A stretch of DNA of 64,000 nt from Caldimonas mangrovi (GTDB lineage Bacteria > Pseudomonadota > Gammaproteobacteria > Burkholderiales > Burkholderiaceae_C). Positions 53,700 through 63,101 of the stretch are shown here, one piece after another. The stretch spans positions 41,507 through 105,506 of the forward strand of contig NZ_JAMKFE010000018.1 in NCBI RefSeq assembly GCF_023721835.1, given 5' to 3'. The notes beneath the pieces are model-generated. The model searched no databases and was not told where the DNA came from. It saw only the letters and a program-made list of their open reading frames with translations. Position 1 is the stretch's first letter. The number at the start of each line of letters is the position of its first letter. The position numbers were made by a program, and so were the translations under genes.

Positions 53700-54506
53700 T
53701 CAGAAGATCCGCTGCAGCGCCTGCGGCAGCGTCTTTGCGTCGGGCAGCCAGTGAGCGATGGCCAGGCCGGTGATCACGGTGGCCGTCAGCACGATGGCCA
53801 TCGGCCCCACCGTGCGCCGCACGGCGTGGTTGAGCCACCCCTCGCGCTGCGCCTTCAGCGCGAGGGCGCCGCCGGCCGAAGCGAACGCGATTTCCACCGC
53901 CACGCCCAGCAGCACCTCGACGCCGAAAAGCCCGAAGACCGCAAACCCCAGTGCCGAGGCCAGCGCCACCGCCACCCCGATGACCAAGGCCAGCGGGACC
54001 AGCACCACCACCCCCTCGTCGGCACCCCCCACGGCGTCTGCGGCCGCCGACAACGTGTCGCCCACGACGCCATCGGGCGGGCCGAAGCTGCCCGAAGCAC
54101 CGCCGCCCCCGAAGTCACCGCCCCCGCCGGAGCGAAGCGCCGCCACGTCGGCCGGCCCGCCGCCGCCGCCCGATGACGCAGGCAGGTCGAACCCTGCATC
54201 GCCGAAGTCGAGCGAGCCTTCGTCGCGCGACAGCAGCCACCGGCACCACACCCACAGCAGCCCCAGATAGACCCCGTACGCACCCACGAGCGCCAGGCCG
54301 TGGCGCAGCGCCATCGACTCGATGCCGGCCACCATCAGCGTGTGCGATGTGCCCCACAACACGGCGAACGTGACGAGCCCGATCAGGAACACATGGCACC
54401 GCACCCACCGGCGGTGACGCAGGTCGGCCCGAACGCCGCGCTCGAACTTCAGCGCCGCCGACACCGGCGACGCACGCACTGTGGTGCGGCCTTGCATGCT
54501 GCTCAT
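53700..54506 (-). CDS. Membrane protein with Gly-rich cytosolic loop, function unknown
   Basis: A 268-residue inner-membrane protein. Two helices at about 38-58 and 68-90 are followed by a charged segment (SRDEGSLDFGDAGFDLP), a glycine-rich low-complexity loop (about 110-155, with GGGGG and GGGGDFGGGG), then three more hydrophobic segments. Similar proteins occur in Burkholderiales as conserved hypotheticals, from memory. It lies between the arfB pair and the low-GC orphan on the same strand. Confidence 0.75.
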   Translation of the reverse strand: MSSMQGRTTVRASPVSAALKFERGVRADLRHRRWVRCHVFLIGLVTFAVLWGTSHTLMVAGIESMALRHGLALVGAYGVYLGLLWVWCRWLLSRDEGSLDFGDAGFDLPASSGGGGGPADVAALRSGGGGDFGGGGASGSFGPPDGVVGDTLSAAADAVGGADEGVVVLVPLALVIGVAVALASALGFAVFGLFGVEVLLGVAVEIAFASAGGALALKAQREGWLNHAVRRTVGPMAIVLTATVITGLAIAHWLPDAKTLPQALQRIF

Positions 54507-54552
54507 GGACTTTGCCCTCCGGGCGCGGAGTGTGGCAGAAGCCGGTAGCGCC

Positions 54553-54951
54553 TCATTCGTCCGGCTTGCGCCGCCCCGCTTTCACCTCCGAGCGCACCGC
54601 CTTGCCTTGCAAGCGGCGCTGCTTCGAGCCGTAGGTCGGCTTGGTCGGCCGCCTCACCTTCTCGGGCTGCGCCGCGGCGTCCACGATCTGCTGCAGGCGT
54701 TCCATCGCCAGCGCCTTGTTCTGCTCCTGGCTGCGCTCGGTCTGGGCTTTGATCACCAGCACGCCGTCTTTGCTGACGCGCCGCCCGGGCAAGGCCAGCA
54801 GCTTGTTCTTCACGTCCGGCGGCAAGGAGGAAGCGCGTATGTCGAAACGCAGGTGGACGGCGCTCGACACCTTGTTCACGTTCTGCCCGCCCGGCCCCTG
54901 CGCGCGCATCGCGGTGAACTCGACTTCGTCTTCGCGCACGTGCACCTTCAT
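54553..54951 (-). CDS. arfB: Alternative ribosome-rescue peptidyl-tRNA hydrolase ArfB
   Basis: A 132-residue protein of the ArfB (YaeJ/ICT1) family. The catalytic GGQ is present as GPGGQNVNKVSSAVHLRF at 19-36, and the C-terminal tail is strongly basic (KPTYGSKQRRLQGKAVRSEV), as needed to enter the empty mRNA channel of stalled ribosomes. It hydrolyses peptidyl-tRNA on non-stop complexes. A 70-residue DUF3820 gene lies 7 bases upstream on the same strand, so they are co-transcribed. Confidence 0.95.
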   Translation of the reverse strand: MKVHVREDEVEFTAMRAQGPGGQNVNKVSSAVHLRFDIRASSLPPDVKNKLLALPGRRVSKDGVLVIKAQTERSQEQNKALAMERLQQIVDAAAQPEKVRRPTKPTYGSKQRRLQGKAVRSEVKAGRRKPDE

Positions 54952-54958
54952 GCGGTGC

Positions 54959-55171
54959 TCACCGGCCGCGGCGCAGCGGCGCCAGCAAGTCCGTCAGGCC
55001 GTTGTGATCGATTTCGTGCATGAGCGCGAGCAGCCGCCCCAACTGCCCCGCCGGAAAGCCTTCGCGGGCGAACCAGTTCAGGTAGTTGCCCGGCAGATCG
55101 GCGATGGGCGTGCCCTTGTACTTGCCATAGGGCATCTTGGTTTCGACCAGCAGGTGCAGCGGCTCGGACAT
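54959..55171 (-). CDS. DUF3820 family small protein
   Basis: A 70-residue protein with the DUF3820 pattern MPYGKYKGTPIADLPGNYLN followed by WFAREGFPAGQLGRLLALM. The function is unproven; the motif resembles a nuclease-associated module seen also at the end of some exonuclease-like proteins. The start at 55171 gives a normal N-terminus. It precedes arfB by 7 bases and is divergent from an AraC gene (82 bases between starts). Confidence 0.88.
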   Translation of the reverse strand: MSEPLHLLVETKMPYGKYKGTPIADLPGNYLNWFAREGFPAGQLGRLLALMHEIDHNGLTDLLAPLRRGR

Positions 55172-55253
55172 GGGGCCATTGTCGCCGCGCCTGCGCAAAC
55201 ACTGCGCAGCGGCCGGCTTGGCGCCGGCACTGTCGACGGTGCAAGATGGGCCC

Positions 55254-56069
55254 ATGGCCGACCGACTTTTCCTGCGCCTTGCCGACGACCCGCTGTATGC
55301 CCCCGAGACCACGGTCCCGGTGGGCACGATGCAGGAATTCGCCGTGCCGCCCGGGCTGGCGCCCTACGTGGCGAACGCCATGGCCTACGAGGAGCGGCTG
55401 CCTGAGGGGACGCAGGTCACCGAGCGGGTGCTGCCCGACGGCGCCTTGCGCCTCATCGTCGATGCGTGCGGCGATGTGCCGACCGTGCGCGTGGTCGGCC
55501 CCGACGCGCAGGCCGTCGTGCTGACGCACCGCGGCGACATGCAGGGCCTGTCGCTCACCCTGCGCCCGGGGGCGTCGCGTGCACTGCTGGGCATTCCGGC
55601 CCACGAACTGGCCGGCCGCAGCCATGCATGGGAAGACGTGGCCGCGGCACCCGCACGCCAACTGGTGCAACGCCTGCAGGAGGCGGCCACGGCGCCGGAG
55701 CGCATCGCCGTGCTGTGGCGGGTGCTGGCCGAAGGGCGCCCCACCCTCGATGCAACGGAACAGCGGCGCACCCATGCGGCGATGCAAGGGCTGTGCGGCA
55801 GCCAGGCGCGCCGCCCGGTGCGTGAAGCCGCTGCCCTGCTGGGCGTGAGCGAGCGGCGCGTGGAGCAGCTGTTCCGCGAGCATGTGGGCCTCACCCCGAA
55901 AACCTGGCACCGGCTGGCGCGCTTCCATGCCTGCGTGCGCCTGCTGCGGCAGCCGCACCCGCCCGCGTGGGCCGAGCTGGCCGCCGCCGCGGGCTTTCAC
56001 GACCAGGCCCACATGGTCAACGAGTTCCGCGCCATCTGCGGGTTGACGCCGGGCCAGTTCACGGCATAG
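55254..56069 (+). CDS. AraC-family regulator
   Basis: A 271-residue regulator. The N-terminal half (AVPPGLAPYVANAMAYEERL, LPDGALRLIVDACGD, GASRALLGIPAHELAG) matches the ligand-domain type found in DUF6597-like AraC proteins; the C-terminal half has two HTH units (REAAALLGVSERRVEQLF and WAELAAAAGFHDQAHMVNEF). The ATG at 55254 is the start where the family begins. The SDR gene 79 bases downstream may be co-regulated. Confidence 0.9.
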   Translation: MADRLFLRLADDPLYAPETTVPVGTMQEFAVPPGLAPYVANAMAYEERLPEGTQVTERVLPDGALRLIVDACGDVPTVRVVGPDAQAVVLTHRGDMQGLSLTLRPGASRALLGIPAHELAGRSHAWEDVAAAPARQLVQRLQEAATAPERIAVLWRVLAEGRPTLDATEQRRTHAAMQGLCGSQARRPVREAAALLGVSERRVEQLFREHVGLTPKTWHRLARFHACVRLLRQPHPPAWAELAAAAGFHDQAHMVNEFRAICGLTPGQFTA

Positions 56070-56148
56070 CGCGGTGTTTCGGGTTTTTCCAAGACGGGCG
56101 CGTGAACCGTGTTTAAGGTGCCTACCCTTGTCTTCCACAGGAGCTGCC

Positions 56149-57045
56149 ATGGCACCACTGAAGGACTGTGTGGCCGTCGTGACCGGCGCGACGCGGGGCG
56201 CCGGCCGCGGCATTGCGGTTGAACTGGGCGCCGCTGGCGCGACCGTCTACGTCACCGGGCGCAGCACGCGCGCGCAGCCGGCGTCGGCCTACGGGCAGAT
56301 CCTGGCCTTGTCGAAGATGGAGGCCGTGCCCGGCAGCATCGAGGACGCCGCCGACGACGTGACGCGCGCCGGCGGCCGCGGCATTGCGGTGCGCTGCGAC
56401 CACACGCGCGACGACGAAGTGGCGGCCCTGTTCGACCGCGTGGCGCAAGCACACGACGGCCGCCTCGACCTGCTGGTGAACAACGCCTGGGGCGGCCACG
56501 AGGTGTTCGACGGCGTCTTCCAGGCCCCGTTCTGGGAACGGCCGATGGACCCGTGGGACGCCATGTTCAACCGCGGCGTGCGCAACCACCTGCTGGCCAG
56601 CCGCCTGGCCGCACCGCTGATGCTGCAGCGCCGGCAGGGCCTGATCGTCACCACCACCTTCTGGGACCGGCACCGCTACCTGATGGGCAACCTGTTCTAC
56701 GACCTGGCCAAGGCCGCCATGACACGCCTGGCCTACGGCATGGCGCAGGAACTGCGGCCGCACGGCGTGGCTTCGGTGGCCGTGTCACCCGGGTGGATGC
56801 GCACCGAGTTCGTGCTGGCCGGCCACCAGACCGACGAGGCCCACTGGCAGCAGCGCCCGGCACTGGCGCGCACCGAATCGCCGCGGTATGTGGGCCGTGC
56901 GGTGGCGGCACTGGCCAGCGACCCGAACGTGATGGCGCGTACCGGCGAGGTGCTGCGCGTGGGCGACCTGGCACGCGAGTACGGTTTTACCGACGTGGAC
57001 GGCCGGCAGCCCCCGGCCTTCGAGCTGGACGCCAAGGCGGGCTGA
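56149..57045 (+). CDS. Short-chain dehydrogenase/reductase
   Basis: A 298-residue NAD(P)-dependent oxidoreductase: cofactor motif VVTGATRGAGRGIAVE at about 10-25, the LLVNNAWGG stretch, active-site Y-x3-K in FYDLAKAAMTRLAYGMAQEL, and VSPGWMRTEF. ATRGAGRG is the SDR glycine motif (TGxxxGxG). CAGGAG precedes the ATG. It follows the AraC gene on the same strand. The substrate is unknown. Confidence 0.94.
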   Translation: MAPLKDCVAVVTGATRGAGRGIAVELGAAGATVYVTGRSTRAQPASAYGQILALSKMEAVPGSIEDAADDVTRAGGRGIAVRCDHTRDDEVAALFDRVAQAHDGRLDLLVNNAWGGHEVFDGVFQAPFWERPMDPWDAMFNRGVRNHLLASRLAAPLMLQRRQGLIVTTTFWDRHRYLMGNLFYDLAKAAMTRLAYGMAQELRPHGVASVAVSPGWMRTEFVLAGHQTDEAHWQQRPALARTESPRYVGRAVAALASDPNVMARTGEVLRVGDLAREYGFTDVDGRQPPAFELDAKAG

Positions 57046-57054
57046 GTGCGCCCT

Positions 57055-58167
57055 TCAGCCGGCGTGCAGCACCCGGAAACGGCCCAGCTCGGCCGGGTCC
57101 CGGTCGACCACCTGGATGGGCGCCCACGCCCATTGCCACACGCCGATGCCCGGCATGCGGGAAAACCGGATCGGCCCGCGCGTGCCTTCGACCGCCACGT
57201 CGGCCCAGGCGGCGGCAATGCGCTCCCTGTCTGTGTCGTGAGCGCGCAGCACTTCGGCCAGCACCGCCACCGTGTCGTAGCCCTCGAAGGCAACGAACGA
57301 AGGCGCTTCCGCCAGGCTGGCGTGCAAGGCCGCTGACACCCGGTCCCCCAGGGGACCCAGGTGCTGCGGCAGGTAGCGCAGGAACGGAACGGCAGCGCCG
57401 TCGCGGCCCAGCCACGCCGCCCACTCGGCGAACTCGGGTTGGCCGGCCGGCGCGCCGATGGTGATTTCGGCCAGGCGCGGGTCGCCGCGCACGGCCTTCA
57501 CGAGGGCCACCGCCGGCTCGGGGTAGCCCACCAGCAGCAGCACGGCGGTGGCCCGCTCGTCCACCAGCCGGTCGCACACCGCCGCGGGCGTGAGCTCGCG
57601 CATGTCGAGCTCGACCACCGTACCGCCGCGCGGCGCGACGTGGTCGCGCAGCACGCCGGCCCCGGCGGCCCAGTAGACACTGGGCTGGGTGGCCAACGCG
57701 ATGCGGCGGTGGCCCTGGCCGAGCAGGAAGTCCGCATACATCTGCCACCCGCGTGACTGCACCGGCGCCAGCCGCGCCACCCATGGCGTCGGCTGCTCGG
57801 TCAGCGCGTCGAGCACCGCAGACGAGCAAAGGAAGGGCAGCCCCAGCGCGTCGGCCCTGGCCGCCGCGGCGCGAGCAACGACGCTGTGGTATTCGCCCGC
57901 CACGGCCGCCACGCCCAGGCCCGCCAGTTCATCGATGGCGGCCGCGGCCTTTTGCGGGTCAGCGGCGGTGTCGCGGACGACCAGCTCGAGCGGCCTTCCG
58001 GCGATACCGCCGGCGGCATTGACTTCGTGAACCGCCAGTTGGAGCCCGGCGAGCAGGTGCCGGCCGGCGTGCACCCAGCCGGGCGGTGTCAGCGGTACGA
58101 GAGCGCCGATCTGGATGGCGGATCGACCCGTCTGCCGTGCGTCGGTTGGCCGCGATGGTGTGTTCAT
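57055..58167 (-). CDS. Type 1 periplasmic-binding-like protein lacking a signal peptide
   Basis: A 370-residue protein matching the Leu/Ile/Val-binding (Peripla_BP_6) fold: IQIGALVPLTPPGWVHAGRH opening, AVHEVNAAGGIAGRPLELVV, VAAVAGEYHSVVARAAAARA and DALGLPFLCSSAVLDAL. No signal peptide or lipobox is present: the N-terminus is polar (MNTPSRPTDARQTGRS), and extending the start upstream adds only charged residues. No permease genes are adjacent. It may be a cytosolic sensor like AmiC, or an orphan with loss of its signal. It converges on the SDR gene and is divergent from the Cache/chemoreceptor pair. Confidence 0.82.
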   Translation of the reverse strand: MNTPSRPTDARQTGRSAIQIGALVPLTPPGWVHAGRHLLAGLQLAVHEVNAAGGIAGRPLELVVRDTAADPQKAAAAIDELAGLGVAAVAGEYHSVVARAAAARADALGLPFLCSSAVLDALTEQPTPWVARLAPVQSRGWQMYADFLLGQGHRRIALATQPSVYWAAGAGVLRDHVAPRGGTVVELDMRELTPAAVCDRLVDERATAVLLLVGYPEPAVALVKAVRGDPRLAEITIGAPAGQPEFAEWAAWLGRDGAAVPFLRYLPQHLGPLGDRVSAALHASLAEAPSFVAFEGYDTVAVLAEVLRAHDTDRERIAAAWADVAVEGTRGPIRFSRMPGIGVWQWAWAPIQVVDRDPAELGRFRVLHAG

Positions 58168-58329
58168 GCTTGAGCGCGTCCCAGGAAGCAAGTCGTGATG
58201 GTAGGGCCCCAGCCTCCCCTGACGATTCGTGACTTCCTCACGAGCTCGTTCCCAGCGCAATTTGCGCCGCGCTCAAGTCGCGGCGGCTTGCGCCGAAAGA
58301 GTAGAAGGTCCCACCAAACGAGGAGAAAC

Positions 58330-58794
58330 ATGAACCGCAAGCATTTCCTTTCGCTGGTCGCAACTGCCACCGCCGTTCTGAGCATGTCGGCTTTCGCCCA
58401 GGAACGAGGCAGCCGAGACGAAGCGAAGGCGCTGGTCGACAAGGCTGTGGCACACGCCAAGCAGGTAGGCACCGAGCAAGCCTTCAAGGACTTCATGACT
58501 GACCGGCCGACGTGGACCCACAAGGATCTTTACGTTTTTGCGACGAGCTTTGAGGGCGTGATGCTGGCCAACGGCGCCAACGAGCGCCTCGTCGGCAAGA
58601 ACCTGATGGAGCTCAAGGACCAGAACGGCAAGGCCTTCGTCAAGGAGTATCTGGCGGCGGCTCAGTCCAAGGGCAGCGCCTGGACAGACTACGACTGGCC
58701 CAATCCGACCACCAAGAAGGTGGAACAAAAGACCTCTTACGTGCGGCGACTGGACGGTGCGCCTGCGGTTGTCGGCGTAGGCGTCTACCGCTGA
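58330..58794 (+). CDS. Stand-alone periplasmic Cache-domain protein
   Basis: A 154-residue exported protein: signal peptide of 23 residues ending AFA-Q, then a single Cache (sCache_2-like) fold marked by AKALVDKAVAHAKQVGTEQA, DLYVFATSFEGVMLANGANE, LVGKNLMELKDQNGKAFVKE and DYDWPNPTTKKVEQKTSYVR. Cache domains usually sit inside chemoreceptors and histidine kinases; here the domain is a free periplasmic protein. AGGAGAAAC lies just before the ATG. A chemoreceptor gene follows 21 bases downstream, so the pair probably works together in ligand sensing. Confidence 0.9.
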   Translation: MNRKHFLSLVATATAVLSMSAFAQERGSRDEAKALVDKAVAHAKQVGTEQAFKDFMTDRPTWTHKDLYVFATSFEGVMLANGANERLVGKNLMELKDQNGKAFVKEYLAAAQSKGSAWTDYDWPNPTTKKVEQKTSYVRRLDGAPAVVGVGVYR

Positions 58795-58815
58795 AACCCG
58801 GGGCCGGAGGACACC

Positions 58816-60423
58816 ATGCTGAACTTCAGGCATGCCCGTATCGGCACGAGACTGCAGGTGGGGTTCGCCGGCGTGTTCTCGATCACCGCGGCCCTTGCCG
58901 CCCTTGGGGTATGGAACTCGCACCAGACGCTGGTGGGCATCACCGAAGCGGTCGTCAGCAGCCGTGAAAAGACGGCACTCGTTCAGGAAATGCGGGTGTC
59001 GGTATTGGAGGCGGGCACTCACGTTCGCAACATTGCCCTGCTCACCGACGTGCCCCTGATGAACAAGGAGCGCGAGTCCTTCGGGGCGCGGCTGGGGGCC
59101 TACCGAGGAGCAGAGTCCAGCCTGGCGGGCCGCCCGCTTGTCGCGGAGGAGACGGCTGCGCTTGAGCGCGCACAGAACTGGCGCTCGCAAGCGGAGCCGC
59201 TGGTCTCTGAAGCCTTCAACCTTGCGAACGCCTTCGATGCCGAAGGCGCAGCGAAGGTGCTGTTGGACAAACTCGCCCCGGTGCAGCAGCAGTGGGTCTT
59301 GGAGTTGGACGCTCTGCTCAAGTTGCAGCAGCACAGTCAGCAGGCCGCGCTGGAAGAGGCACGGCAGCATGCGATCTCGCGCAACACCGCCGCGGCCGTC
59401 CTGTGCGGCGTCGCCATCCTGTTTGGCATTGGCTTCGCGCTGTGGCTCACCCGTTCGATCACGCAGCCGCTGTCGCAAGCCGTACGGTACGCACAACGAG
59501 TGGCCGAGGGCGATCTGTCAGACAGCATCGGGTTCGAAACGCATGGCCGTGACGAGCCAGCTGCCGTGCTGCGAGCGATGCAGCACATGTCAGGTCACTT
59601 GGCACGCCTGGTGCAAGAGGTGCGCGAATCGGTCGGCTCCATCGCGACGGCCTCCCGGGAGATCGCCAGCGGCAACAGGGAACTGTCGTCGCGCACCGAG
59701 CAGCAGGCCTCCTCGCTGCAGCAAACGGCCGCCACGGTCGACGGCCTGACCGAAATCGTACGCAGCAACGCAGCGAGCGCTGCATCGGCCAACGGCCTCA
59801 CTTCGAAAGCCACCGAGGTTGCGGCGCAGACCGGCGAGGTCATGGGCCAGGTCGAGCAGACCATGCAACAGATCCGCGGCGCTTCACAGCGCGTTGCCGA
59901 CATCACCGCGGTGATCGACGGCATTGCGTTCCAAACGAACATCCTTGCGCTCAACGCGGCTGTCGAGGCCGCCCGTGCCGGTGAGCAGGGCCGCGGCTTC
60001 GCTGTCGTCGCCGCCGAGGTGCGCACGCTCGCGCAGCGCAGTGCAACCGCGGCCAAGGAAATCAAGGTCTTGATCGGGGAGTCGGCACAGGCCGTGGCCC
60101 GCGGCGACTCGCTGGTCAGCCAGGCCGCCGGAACCATGCAGGGTACGCTGGACAGCGTCGCGTCGGTGCAGTCGCTCATTGCGGGGATAGCGCACGCGTC
60201 GGATCAACAGCGCGATGCGATCGAGCAGGTCAATAGCGCCGTTCGCGACATCGACGACCGGACGCAGCAGAACGCGGCGCTCGTCGAGCAGGCTGCCGCG
60301 GCAGCCGCGAGCTTGGATCAGCAGGCTCAGCACCTGTCGAACCTCGTTGCCATCTTCCGCGTCACGGCTTCCGCGCCGCGACACGAAGGGGGGCCGGTCA
60401 TGAACTCGCCGGCACACGCCTGA
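58816..60423 (+). CDS. Methyl-accepting chemotaxis protein (4HB type)
   Basis: A 535-residue inner-membrane chemoreceptor: TM1 at about 17-35, a periplasmic four-helix-bundle domain at about 36-188, TM2 at about 190-212, a HAMP domain ([20 protein letters not shown]), and the signalling helices with the invariant tip [20 protein letters not shown] and [19 protein letters not shown]. There is no CheR/CheB-tethering pentapeptide at the C-terminus (ends NSPAHA). It is co-transcribed with the periplasmic Cache protein, which may deliver a ligand to the 4HB domain. Confidence 0.95.
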   Translation: MLNFRHARIGTRLQVGFAGVFSITAALAALGVWNSHQTLVGITEAVVSSREKTALVQEMRVSVLEAGTHVRNIALLTDVPLMNKERESFGARLGAYRGAESSLAGRPLVAEETAALERAQNWRSQAEPLVSEAFNLANAFDAEGAAKVLLDKLAPVQQQWVLELDALLKLQQHSQQAALEEARQHAISRNTAAAVLCGVAILFGIGFALWLTRSITQPLSQAVRYAQRVAEGDLSDSIGFETHGRDEPAAVLRAMQHMSGHLARLVQEVRESVGSIATASREIASGNRELSSRTEQQASSLQQTAATVDGLTEIVRSNAASAASANGLTSKATEVAAQTGEVMGQVEQTMQQIRGASQRVADITAVIDGIAFQTNILALNAAVEAARAGEQGRGFAVVAAEVRTLAQRSATAAKEIKVLIGESAQAVARGDSLVSQAAGTMQGTLDSVASVQSLIAGIAHASDQQRDAIEQVNSAVRDIDDRTQQNAALVEQAAAAAASLDQQAQHLSNLVAIFRVTASAPRHEGGPVMNSPAHA

Positions 60424-60512
60424 GAGCGGTCACGTCTCGCGCCATCGAGCCACTTGGAACTTGCCTCAACCTTCAACGGCCGTCAGCAGCTACCCTGCTG
60501 CCGCCCAGCCTC

Positions 60513-61361
60513 CTAAACCTCGAGCTTGCTGCCGGCCCGAAGCTGCTGCAGGGCCGGTGCTCGCGGACCTTGATGCTGAAAGTAGATGACCAACCGCAAA
60601 TGACGGTGCTCGTCGACGACCAGGGACTCGTGTTCGAAACTGAGCGGCGTGCCGTCTGCCGCAAGAAGTGAACCGATGCCTCGGGCGTGATCGCCGTCCA
60701 GGTGCTCCCGCCACCCATACCGGAACTCCGCTGACGCAGCTCGCAGCTCGTCGATCAGCGACGTCATTGCCGGGTCGTCCGATGCCACGGCAAAGTCATG
60801 CCGAAACTGCGCCAGCAGCTTGCGCGCGTCTTCGTTCCATGCGGGCATGCGCCGCCGGAACCGAGTGTCGGCGAACACCCGTCGCAGCAGGTTGCGTGCG
60901 TTCTGGCCTGCATCTTCAAGGCCGAACAGCCGATCGGCTGCCTCGTTCCATGCGATGACATCCCACCACAGATTGCACACATAAGCGGGCCTTGCGCCCA
61001 GTTCGTCGAGCAGCTGCTGAACCAGCGGCCGGACCGTGGCGCCCGGGTGGACTTCCGGGCGCGGGGGGCGCCTGTGAGCCAGCATGAAAAGGTGGCTGCA
61101 CTCGATGTCGTCCAGCTTGAGCGCGTACGCCAGGCTCAGCAGGAACTGTTCAGACACCTGGATGTCGCGCCCTTGCTCGAACCAGGTGTACCAGGTCAAC
61201 CCGACACCGGCCATCGCAGCGACTTCTTCCCGGCGCAGCCCGGGCGTGCGTCGCCGCCCGCCGGCGCTCAAGCCGACGTCGGCAGGCGTCAGTCTCTGTC
61301 GTTTCTGCTTCAGGAACTCTGCGAGGTCCGGCTTCGTGCGGGAGGGGCTACGCGACACCAT
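60513..61361 (-). CDS. XRE-family regulator with MmyB-like ligand domain
   Basis: A 282-residue regulator: helix-turn-helix in about the first 90 residues (RRTPGLRREEVAAMAGVGLT, WYTWFEQGRDIQVSEQFLLS) and a MmyB-like, PAS-type C-terminal domain (PAYVCNLWWDVIAWNEAADR, LLAADGTPLSFEHESLVVDE). These regulators often control efflux or dehydrogenase genes and sense lipids or hydrophobic compounds. It is divergent from the DHA2 exporter (149 bases between starts), its probable target. The start ATG at 61361 gives the usual N-terminus. Confidence 0.93.
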   Translation of the reverse strand: MVSRSPSRTKPDLAEFLKQKRQRLTPADVGLSAGGRRRTPGLRREEVAAMAGVGLTWYTWFEQGRDIQVSEQFLLSLAYALKLDDIECSHLFMLAHRRPPRPEVHPGATVRPLVQQLLDELGARPAYVCNLWWDVIAWNEAADRLFGLEDAGQNARNLLRRVFADTRFRRRMPAWNEDARKLLAQFRHDFAVASDDPAMTSLIDELRAASAEFRYGWREHLDGDHARGIGSLLAADGTPLSFEHESLVVDEHRHLRLVIYFQHQGPRAPALQQLRAGSKLEV

Positions 61362-61510
61362 GGCTATCAGTGGCAGTAATGGGATAACGCCTTGACTTGT
61401 TGGCCCTGGATGTTCCTCCGAATATCTGGCGCTCTGCAACCGCTGACCCCAATAGCCACAGGAGCCCACCGTTGACTGCGCGCTGCGACACCCCTTCCGC
61501 CGAGGAAAAC

Positions 61511-63055
61511 ATGGATGGCCACGCCCCTTCCCGCCAGGGGCAGGCAGGCGCGCGCGAGTGGGCCGGCCTGGCGCTGCTGGCGCTGCCATCCATCTTGCTG
61601 GGCCTGGACCTGACCCTTCTGCACCTGGCCATGCCCGCCTTGGCGGTGGACCTGCGGCCCACGAGTGCACAAGTGCTGTGGATCATGGACGCCTACGGTT
61701 TCATGATCGCCGGCTTCCTTGTCACGATGGGCACGCTCGGCGACCGCATCGGGCGGCGCAAGCTGCTGCTGATCGGCTCGGTGTCGTTTGGTGCCGTGTC
61801 GGTGGTGGCGGCCTATTCCACGACCCCGGCGATGCTGATCGCCGCCCGCGCCGCGCTCGGTGTCGCGGGCGCCACCTTGATGCCTTCTACCTTGGCGCTC
61901 ATCACCACGATGTTCGTCAACCCGCGCCAAAGGGCGCTGGCCATCGGCGTGTGGGCCACCATGTTTGCGCTGGGCATGGCCGCCGGGCCCGTGGTGGGTG
62001 GGGCCCTGCTGCAGCACCACGGGTGGGGTGCGGCATTCCTGGTGGCGGTGCCGGTGTCGGTGCTAGTGCTTGCCGGCGCACCGCTGCTGCTGCCGGAGTA
62101 CCGTGCCCCGCACCACGGCCGCCTGGACCTGCAAAGCGTGGCGCTTTCATTGGCTGCGTTGCTGCCCATCATCTATGGCGTCAAGCAGGCCGCCAAAGAC
62201 GGGCTGTCGCATGGGTCCGTCCTACCGGTGGTGCTGGGGGCTGCCGCCATGGTCCTGTTCGTTCGGCGGCAGCGCAGGCTGGCAGACCCCATGGTCGACC
62301 TGACACTGCTTTCCAACGGGTCCCTGCGGCTTGCCCTGGCCGTCCTGCTGATCGGACTGATAGGCGTCGGGGGAACGATGCTGCTGGTGACGCAGTATCT
62401 GCAGCTCGTGGTGGGGCTGTCGCCCCTGGCAGCCGGCATGTGGATGGGCCCGCCGGCGCTCGCCATGCTGGCCGCCGGTATCGCTGCGCCATTGCTGGCC
62501 AGGCGCCTGCGGGCCGGGGACGTCATCGCCGCGGCGTTGGGGTGCTCGGTCGTCGGCTACTTCCTGCTGACGCAACTGGCCCCGTTCGGCTGCGGCATTG
62601 CGCTGGCCACGGCTTCCTTCTCGCTGGTTTATCTGGGCCTGGGCACCATCGCTGCCTTGGGAACAGACCTGGTGGTCGGCAGCGCACCGGCCGACAAAGC
62701 CGGCGCCGCCTCGGCCATTTCGGAAACCGTTCAGGAACTCGGGTTGGCGCTGGGCATCGCGACACTCGGCAGCCTGACCACCGCCGTGTACCGGGCGCGC
62801 CTGGCCGACCAACTGCCCGCCACCTTGGACCCGGCGCTGCAGAAGACGGTGGCCGACAGCCTGGCTTCCGCGATGTCGGTGGCGCCACAGCTGCCGCCTG
62901 GCCTGGTCGAGCAGGCCAAGAATGCCTTTCTTGCCGGCTTGAGCACCGCAAGCATTGCCACGGGCATCTGCGTTGCCGCGCTGGCGCTGCTGGTGGCCCT
63001 GAAGTTCCACACCGCCGCGGCGCAGGCCCCGGGCACACCCCCTGGGGTGCAGTAG
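61511..63055 (+). CDS. DHA2-family multidrug MFS exporter (EmrB/QacA/SmvA-like)
   Basis: A 514-residue inner-membrane protein with 14 predicted helices. DHA2 hallmarks are LDLTLLHLAMPALAVDL in helix 1, VLWIMDAYGFMIAGFLVTMG, the motif A stretch GTLGDRIGRRKLLLIG, and the antiporter motif region GVAGATLMPSTLALITTMF. It exports cationic biocides or drugs by proton antiport in characterised relatives (QacA, SmvA). GAGGAAAAC precedes the ATG. The divergent MmyB-like gene is the likely regulator; a convergent AhpD-like gene follows. Confidence 0.95.
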   Translation: MDGHAPSRQGQAGAREWAGLALLALPSILLGLDLTLLHLAMPALAVDLRPTSAQVLWIMDAYGFMIAGFLVTMGTLGDRIGRRKLLLIGSVSFGAVSVVAAYSTTPAMLIAARAALGVAGATLMPSTLALITTMFVNPRQRALAIGVWATMFALGMAAGPVVGGALLQHHGWGAAFLVAVPVSVLVLAGAPLLLPEYRAPHHGRLDLQSVALSLAALLPIIYGVKQAAKDGLSHGSVLPVVLGAAAMVLFVRRQRRLADPMVDLTLLSNGSLRLALAVLLIGLIGVGGTMLLVTQYLQLVVGLSPLAAGMWMGPPALAMLAAGIAAPLLARRLRAGDVIAAALGCSVVGYFLLTQLAPFGCGIALATASFSLVYLGLGTIAALGTDLVVGSAPADKAGAASAISETVQELGLALGIATLGSLTTAVYRARLADQLPATLDPALQKTVADSLASAMSVAPQLPPGLVEQAKNAFLAGLSTASIATGICVAALALLVALKFHTAAAQAPGTPPGVQ

Positions 63056-63101
63056 GGAACACGCCAAAGGCGCAGGCGCCACAGGCACCGGCTCGGCCTG
63101 T

